A DNA stretch of 26,656 bases from Gloeophyllum trabeum ATCC 11539 (lineage: Eukaryota > Basidiomycota > Agaricomycetes > Gloeophyllales > Gloeophyllaceae), in contig NW_006920411.1 of assembly GCF_000344685.1 (NCBI RefSeq), forward strand, positions 1 to 26,656, given 5' to 3'. The position numbers were made by a program, and so were the translations under genes. Numbering within the stretch: position 1 is the stretch's first letter; every line of letters begins with the position of its first letter. The notes below the pieces were generated by a model. The model saw only the letters and a list, made by a program, of their open reading frames with translations, had not been told where the DNA came from and did no database searches. Below, one piece after another: positions 21,011 through 26,656 of this stretch.

Positions 21011-22011
21011 ATGGACGTACTGCCAGTAGAGGTGATCGAGTTGATCTTCCTAGCTGCGTGCTGCGATGGCGGGAGGATGGCAGGCTCCATAAGAGCGACT
21101 TGCAAGACTTTCCGTGATATCTCAGACGCGTGCAGATTCCGCACCGTCGCCATTGCGAGCGAAAACCAAGCCTTATCCTTCCGCGATGCGTTCCGCCAAG
21201 CGTCACCAACGGCGCAAGCCAGTATGCGCCATCTTTTCGTGATGGTACCCGGGGAGAGTCAATCCGGTATCGCTACTGCAGGTTTGTACATTATCTGCCA
21301 TCGCTGCCACTCTCTGCTTACGAGGCGCCGAGGCGCCTCGTAGAAGAGATTGTTCGATCGGTTGCACAATCTCTCGAAACTCTCACCTGCGTCGTGACTC
21401 CAGCCATCAGGGGGCACCTGGGCATCATGCTTCGCCTGGTCTCTACCGTAACCCAATTCCCTCAACTCCGCGCCCTGACACTGCGTTGCGACGACGGCGG
21501 GGTCCTCGGCGACGACTTCACCACGCCGGAAGCTGGCATCTTGTTCCCGCGGCTGCAGTACCTACACCTGGCACATCGCGCCATGGCCCCCTTTACAGTT
21601 ATTCACCGTGCCGTCGATTACCTAAAAACTTGCGCCGGTAGTCACCTCAGGAGGGTCACGATATCTGGCGGGACCTGCATGAAGAGAGGTGATTTGTCGG
21701 ACTTCCGGGAGATGCTGCTGTTTCCGAAGCGTCAGCTGCCTGGCAACTCCCCACCCTGGTCAGCTTTATGTCCTCTCCAGACATATATTCTCGAGCCGTA
21801 CTACTTCATCGAGTCCTTCCGTCGAGGATTAACCGACCTTGAGAAGGAGACGAGGGAGAGGGAGGGTGCTATCCGGCTCGTCCTCCTGCCGAGGTGTGCC
21901 AGGATACCCTGGCAGAAACGGATGGAGGAGTGGTTGTTGGTCCGAGCGGGTGAGCTAGATCCGCTGCACGAGTGGCCGGAGGACATCCCCTGGACCGGCG
22001 TAAATCCCTAA
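21011..22011 (+). CDS. F-box-like leucine-rich protein, tandem copy 1
   Basis: Two exons, 21011-21281 and 21344-22011, with a 62-nt intron (GTTTGT...CTCGTAG, branch TGCTTAC); 312 aa. I chose the ATG at 21011 because MDVLPVEVIELIFLAACCDG aligns with the starts of the two paralogues downstream; an in-frame upstream start at 20978 is possible. Residues 1-40 resemble an F-box (LPxEVIxxIF...SIRATCKTF), which in other proteins binds Skp1 in SCF ubiquitin ligases. The rest has widely spaced leucine-rich segments such as FPQLRALTLRC and FPRLQYLHLAHRA, then TYILEP and a Glu/Arg-rich helix. The end EWPEDIPW is partly shared with copy 2. The acceptor must be at 21343: the earlier AG at 21322-21323 puts exon 2 out of frame. 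An adaptor role in protein turnover is inference. Confidence 0.75.
21319..21342. repeat. Perfect inverted repeat spanning the 3' end of the copy-1 intron
   Basis: Arms TACGAGGCGCC (21319-21329) and GGCGCCTCGTA (21332-21342) are exact reverse complements with a GA spacer. The left arm begins in the probable branch site (TGCTTAC) and the right arm ends on the A of the acceptor AG (21342-21343). An RNA hairpin here would bury both signals. Confidence 0.85.
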
Positions 22012-22552
22012 CTACGGGAGACTATAAAATAGCAACTTGAAGGCACGACGGAACGCTGGATACAGACGCAAGAGCAGATGGTTCGGGCTTCGTCCGCAAC
22101 TTCCGTTAACCGTCGGTCACTCTACGACGAAGACGCCCCCGGTCGACGTGGGTGCATGCAAGTGCGAACAATTCGTGGCGAGAACGTGAAAAGACAGCCG
22201 CAGGCGTGGACTCGGAAATGTTGCACCTTAGGAGAAGATGGATATGGGTGCCGGTGACCTTGGGAATATGTTACTCGTCGACCCCACGGTATAATCTGGG
22301 GTAGAGACATTTTGTAAGTTTTGGCTGTCGAGCTATCAATAGGTGTGGTTACACCCCCCATAAGCATGGTACACTTAGGGCCAGCGTCTATGTCAAGTCT
22401 ATGTGCGTCATTTGACACGCGGCGCAAGAGCAGCTCTGTGCGTGATTGCCACGTTCGTGAGTAGGTGAATGAATGATCTCCCACATGTAGGCTGAACATT
22501 CCAGGAGTATTCTTTCACTCACACTATAGCCTCTTGCTCTGACAATTCCGCG
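22012..22552. other. Intergenic spacer between F-box-like copies 1 and 2
   Basis: No gene seen in 541 bases. A 6-bp inverted pair TGTCAA/TTGACA occurs at 22391-22417. The sequence ATTTGACAC in it also occurs upstream of copy 1 near 20862, so it may be a remnant of shared promoter DNA. Confidence 0.4.
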
Positions 22553-23629
22553 ATGTTGAATGATCTCCCTGTCGAGGTTATCCAGCAAGTCTTCGAGACT
22601 GCGTGCTGTGACGGCGGACGGACAGCCTGCTCCTTGAGGTCTACTTGCAAGGCCTTCCTTGCTTACACCGCAGCATCAACGGCAAGCAGTCTATTTCTTT
22701 CCGCCCTGCCTTACAGCAAGCTTCGGTGGCGGCGCGAGCGAGCACCCGCCATATTTTCCTGGTGGTCGCCGACGACAATGAAACCCATGTCGAAGCTGCT
22801 GGTACGTGGGTCCACCTTCGCATGTCTAGTCTACCAATCATTGCGCCGTCGGCAGTAACTATCATCCTGCTCGCATCGTCCGCTCTCGAGACCTTCACCT
22901 GCGTCATGCAGACCAAGTCCATGCGGCTGTACACATCCCTGCTAGGAACCCACTTTCCCCGCCTGCGCACCCTCACCTTCTGCTGCCACAACGGGACGAG
23001 CGTCTACTGCGATCCCACTTTTCTCCCGGACTGCGGGATAACATTCCCTCAATTACAGTACCTCCACCTGGCATACACCTCTCCCGACCTCTTCGCGTGC
23101 ACCCACGGCCTCGCATGCGACTTCACAACCCGCGCGGGGCCGCACCTGCAGTGCCTGTGGATATCGGGCGGCGTGCTCCTCGAGCCGTGGACCACTGCGG
23201 CATTCAAAAACATGCTCTTCTCACAGACTACTCCGATAACGGACGGCCAGCGTACTTGACCCGCACTGGCGCCGATAAAGACCTACATCCTCGAGCCGTA
23301 CGACTCCTACCCACACGGCGGGCAGGCCGTCCCGAACGAGCTGCAGGCCATTGCGGATGCGACCCGCGAGAGGGAAGGTGCCGTCAAACTCATCCTGCTC
23401 CCCAATAAGCGGAGCTTGGAGTCTCAGAATACGAATGCCGGCAATGGGTGGGATGCTCTTTGGCTTGTGGACAAGGGTGGGACGCCGTGGCTGGAGCAAA
23501 ACTGGCTTGCTGCTCGGGCGGACGAGCTCGACCCTGTTCGAATGGCGGGAAGATGTACCGGAGGTGCTCCTCACCATCATCTCGCGCTACTCATTCAATT
23601 GCCTGCTCTCTGGTTTTTGTGTCAATTAG
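22553..23629 (+). pseudogene. F-box-like leucine-rich protein, tandem copy 2, disrupted
   Basis: It starts MLNDLPVEVIQQVFETACCD and aligns with copy 1 along its length, including QASVAARASTRHIFLV, FPRLRTL, FPQLQYLHLA, TYILEPY and REREGAVKLILLP. Three lesions break it. First, relative to copy 1 about 25 nt are missing near 22660-22675, shifting the frame and removing residues equivalent to RFRTVAI. Second, an in-frame TGA lies at 23257-23259. Third, a 1-nt loss near 23533-23536 moves the terminal EWREDVP motif to another frame. The copy-1 intron is conserved as 22802-22855 (54 nt, phase 1), so the two copies arose from a gene that already had it. GT-AG pairs that would remove the lesions are only about 28-35 nt apart, too short to be likely introns. 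A 5' frame of about 100 codons could still be translated. Confidence 0.75.
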
Positions 23630-23972
23630 CAAACTACAAGTTCCGCACAAACTACATTTATATCATTGTGTTCCCACTGATCTTCCAGAACCCACCGTAA
23701 TCCCACGGTAAGTTTACAGCGCTCCGTTAAGATATCTAGGCAAACTTATCAGTGTCACCGACTCAGGAGCTGACCAAACAGGTACTCCCGGTGAATGTCA
23801 AGAGCCGCAGCTACTATTGCACCCCACCAAATGCCGCAGACCCGAGAGGGGAAGGCCACATGCTGATCAATAGGACGCTAATGAACTCTAACAGTCATCG
23901 CAAACCACAAAGTCTGCATAAGATAGCAGCGCTGGCCTGGTTCGCGTTCTTCTGTTTCTGACCCCGCGTACG
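23630..23972. other. Intergenic spacer between F-box-like copies 2 and 3
   Basis: These 343 bases contain no recognisable gene. The region should carry the promoter of copy 3; I see no repeat of the CCGGTC motif cluster found before copy 1. Confidence 0.4.
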
Positions 23973-24967
23973 ATGGAGACACTCCCGAGAGAGGTCGCCG
24001 AGCAGATCCTTGCCCTCGCATGCGCCGATGGAGGGCGGACAGCCTGCTCCATCCGCGCTTCCTCTAGTGCTCTGTGCGCTGCATGCGAAAGTCATAGATT
24101 CCATACCGTTCTCTTACCCGGCGAGAAGCAGCTTCGGCGCTTCCAAGCGACGCTCCGTGAAGCCTCTCCCGCAGCACGCGCAGGTGTTCGTCACCTATTT
24201 CTGGTATCGCATGCTCAGTACGCCGGGGCCGCAGATACGCACTCCCGCTCTTCCAAACTACATGTACACTAGCACCAACGTGGCGGCTAGACAACGTAAT
24301 ACGTATCGCATCGCGCACTCTCAAGTCGCTCACTCTACTCATCGAATCCCCCTGCCCTGAGCTATACATCTCCCTGCTCAGCACCTCATTTCCCCGTCTG
24401 CTCGCGCTGTCCCTGCGCTACCCCAAGAAATTCCAGCCCGTGCGCCCCGTACCCTCGAGTCCGGTGACATTTCCGAGACTGCGCAGCTTGCACGTCGCGT
24501 ATACGAGCCGGACGAGTCTCCGGCTTGCACAGTACGGGCTATGCGCCTTCTCCGCCAGGGCAGGATGTGACCTGGAGAGGGTGCGCGTGTCGGGCGTGAT
24601 GCTGACATGGGGCGGGCTGGCGCCGGATATCCTGCATCTGCGCGCGCTCCTGGGCATCGACGCCGCCCAGCGCAACCCGTGCATGTCGACCTTGTCGGGG
24701 ATCGACACGTACGTCCTCTCAGCGCTACACCCGCCGCACGATGTTATCAGTCCCGAGGAGGAGGTCGTGATTCAGGCAGAGCTGGAAGAACTCGCAAAAG
24801 AAGCGAAGGAACGAGGGAACGTCGAGCTCGTGCTTCTTCCGTGCACAGGCGACCCGCTGACCTGGCGCGATCCGAAGACGCTTGCAGAGTGGGAAGAGGA
24901 CTGGCGGGAGGCTGAGGGCGGTGCGCTGCCGTGGGTCTGGGAGGGCGCCAGGACTTGGAGATGTTGA
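23973..24967 (+). CDS. F-box-like leucine-rich protein, tandem copy 3, splice model uncertain
   Basis: The N-terminal frame from 23973 (METLPREVAEQILALACADG) and the C-terminal frame ending at 24967 both align with copies 1 and 2: SIRASSSAL, ASPAARAGVRHLFLV, FPRLLALSL, FPRLRSLHVAYTS, NVELVLLP. They are offset by 2 and need an intron. The position matching copy 1 gives donor CA|GTACGC at 24218 and acceptor GGCTAG at 24290 (73 nt), which leaves the frame broken. A 62-nt intron 24264-24325 (GTACAC...CTCAAG) restores an open frame of 310 aa, close to copy 1 (312 aa), but loses the segment equivalent to EEIVRSVAQ. So the gene either uses a shifted intron or carries a 1-nt indel and is decaying. 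An F-box adaptor role is inference, as for copy 1. Confidence 0.5.
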
Positions 24968-25178
24968 GACGGCACCGCGTGGGGAGAGAGTAGATGAAAG
25001 GTCTGAGGCTCGATACGACATTGAGGCTGACTTGGTAGATGCGCTATGCCAGACTGCAAACGGACACGAGCTTGATATCCGGGACCTTGCTCGCTGTATC
25101 GCGGTTCCAGTGTCTCGCGGCCCGCAGAGTCGGACCGCGGACAGAAGCGATAAGGTGCCTCAAAAGGCCATGGAACGC

Positions 25179-26249
25179 TCAGAAACACTCGCGACCTGGC
25201 CGCACGATCGCGAAGGGGAGACGCGCATGAGACGCCTGGCAGACATAAAGCGTGCCATAGAATTCGTCCAGAGTCCGTGAGCCAGAAGACGGGCGCTTGC
25301 AGGCCCAGCCGAGAGGATGGCATGTTAGCCTTCCCATGGCCGTTCCTCTTTCCGGGACGTGCAAGAGCACGTTGGTATACTCACCCGTTTATGAGTCCCG
25401 AACGAGAGAGCGCATGCATCGACCCGGAAGTGTGAGGTCCTCCGCCTGATAGTGACATCGGGTTTGGCGAATCCTGCTTTGGGTTCGTAGACGGAGAAGG
25501 GAGCAATTACGACGAGATCAGTGCAATAGTTCCGTGCTGTACGTATGTCGACGACGGGGCTGCACGATGAGACACTCGGGCAGCGCATGCGCCTAGTAAG
25601 ACAGCTCCCAAGCGCAAGCCGGAACCAAAGCGCGCAAATATTTAGGGAAAATGAGAGCATACGCGCACAGGTGCGCGACGCCAGCAGTGAGAGCGGAGGA
25701 AGCACGTACACGGAGACTCTTGGGAATCCTTATCCACTCTCATCCGCCCTTCGCCTAACGTCCAGCTTGGAGAAAGGAGCCACGTACCGCAGGCGGAAAT
25801 CGTGGGTCGGAGAATCGAGGGGGGGATCGAGGCACGGGCCGCTGGACGGTGTGCAACACCACGGAACACATAGTGTCCCGTGAGACTTACGCAGCTCTTC
25901 TTAGCTGGAACCGAGGGAGGGGACAATAGCGTAGCAGGGAGGTGCCAGATTTGAGCTGTAGGGCCTATATCGGCGGATGGGATTTATACGAGTAGACAGA
26001 TGTGTTGATGGGGCAGGGACTCGAAGGGAAAAGGAAGGAACCACCCACCTCGTGCTTCAGTATTAGAGCCAAGCCGTTGACTATATCGTGTCCATCTTCC
26101 TCCCCGGTGCCCCTCAATATCCTTCGGTAGGCAGATTCGGAGTTGAGATCTAAACGTGAACGTAAACGCGGAAACTTGACTCGTGCTGGACCATCTGGAT
26201 CCCTCGGACGCAGCTGGAAGACGGTTGAGGCCAAGTGTGTTGAGCATTG
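25179..26249 (-). CDS. Possible unidentified multi-exon gene
   Basis: I do not recognise this product and rate it as tentative. Five open segments with matching phases can be chained on the minus strand: 26249-26049, 25955-25891, 25841-25788, 25718-25385 and 25295-25179. Introns are 93, 49, 69 and 89 nt with GTGGGT, GTAAGT, GTACGT and GTGAGT donors; the last intron has a GCTAAC branch site. The chain stays open for 257 codons to a TGA and includes DGHDIVNGLALILKHE and CTDLVVIAPFSVYEPKAGFAKPDV. The 5' end is unknown and probably lies upstream, where DGYGVVNGPALMPNYD also ends on a GTGAGC donor. No domain, signal peptide or clear membrane segment is visible. It may instead be a repeat with chance splice signals. 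Confidence 0.28.
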
Positions 26250-26656
26250 CTGTCAAGAGGGCCTCGACGAGCGCGAGCGCGAGCGACGACCATCGACTCT
26301 GACTCGGATTGGCAAAACAGAGCATGCCACGAGGGGCGCACATATTGAAGGAAACGAATAGCATACACGCACCCGCGGGCGGCGGTGAGGGACACACACG
26401 CTCGCTATACGCACACCAAGAGACTGATCGACATATTATCCGCTCTCATCCGCCCTCCTCATTCTGTCGATCGGCGCGGGGGAGACAAGCCGCTCACTGC
26501 CAGAGGGAATCGCGTATCCAGAAAACGCGGGAGAAGGGCAACGCAGCGTTTACACCGGCGCCTGGGGCACGGAGGAATAGGAAGGCTGACAGCTCACGTC
26601 GTAGTTTGGCATCAGAGCCGGGCCATTGACTACACCATATCCGTCTCCCCCCCCCC
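25630..26656. repeat. Degenerate direct duplication, about 705-bp offset, cut by window end
   Basis: Three pairs of similar blocks occur in the same order. Block 1: 25632-25668 with 26336-26372 (29 of 37 identical, offset 704). Block 2: about 25730-25750 with 26436-26456 (offset 706, TTATCC-CTCTCATCCGCCCT). Block 3: 26065-26098 with 26614-26647 (25 of 34 identical, offset 549, so one copy differs by an indel of about 157 bp between blocks 2 and 3). In block 3 all nine differences are transitions. The minus-strand translations of block 3 are similar too (VNGLAL and VNGPAL). The window ends in a run of C. Confidence 0.6.

Noticed and set aside
23221..23290. A possible intron removing the TGA of F-box-like copy 2
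   Set aside because: The only GT-AG pair around the stop is about 28 nt long, far below the 49-nt minimum seen in this window.
26647..26656. Terminal run of C bases as a structural feature
   Set aside because: It sits exactly at the window edge, where the true length is unknown and sequencing error in homopolymers is common.
1..26656. CRISPR array, plasmid origin, rRNA or intact transposase
   Set aside because: I saw no regularly spaced identical repeats, no rRNA-like sequence and no recognisable transposase, reverse transcriptase or integrase motif.

Overview
This window reads as nuclear DNA of a basidiomycete fungus, most likely a mushroom-forming Agaricomycete. The recognised genes are intron-rich. 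Their introns are short (49-89 nt, one of 176 nt), with GT donors, CTNA-type branch points and a near AG. They encode eukaryotic core proteins, and a small tandem family of F-box-like genes resembles the F-box expansions of Agaricomycetes. Nothing bacterial, plasmid-borne or CRISPR-like is present. All gene models come from reading frames and splice signals by eye; no alignment or database search was run.

Layout. 1-1015: no gene, but a perfect 13-bp-arm palindrome. 1016-4055 (-): a 952-residue coiled-coil plus disordered Pro/Ser-rich protein in four exons. 4056-4980: shared upstream region. 4981-5868 (+): ribosomal protein uL1 (RPL10A), five exons, 217 aa. 5869-11561: 5.7 kb without a recognisable gene, carrying several short hairpins. 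11562-13610 (+): a two-finger C2H2 transcription factor, 607 aa. 14145-15493 (+): the PP4 catalytic subunit (PPH3), eight exons, 305 aa. 15885-18213 (-): the ABCF ATPase ARB1, eight exons, 637 aa, convergent with PPH3. 19185-20249 (-): an intronless sugar phosphate isomerase/epimerase-like TIM-barrel protein whose upstream region is tandemly duplicated. 21011-24967 (+): three tandem F-box-like paralogues, the first apparently intact, the second a pseudogene, the third with a splice-frame problem. 25179-26656 (-): a possible unidentified multi-exon gene lying in a degenerate ~705-bp duplication that runs off the window end.

How the genes relate. RPL10A (60S subunit) and ARB1 (ribosome biogenesis) share a theme, but they are 10 kb apart and a functional cluster cannot be claimed. 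PPH3 and the zinc-finger factor are ordinary regulators. The right third (19-26.6 kb) is the dynamic part: duplicated promoter DNA, a tandem gene family with decay, repeated promoter motifs, a hairpin sitting on a splice acceptor, and a decayed repeat. I see no clearly new biological system. The best leads are the F-box cluster with its palindromic intron end and the right-edge duplication.
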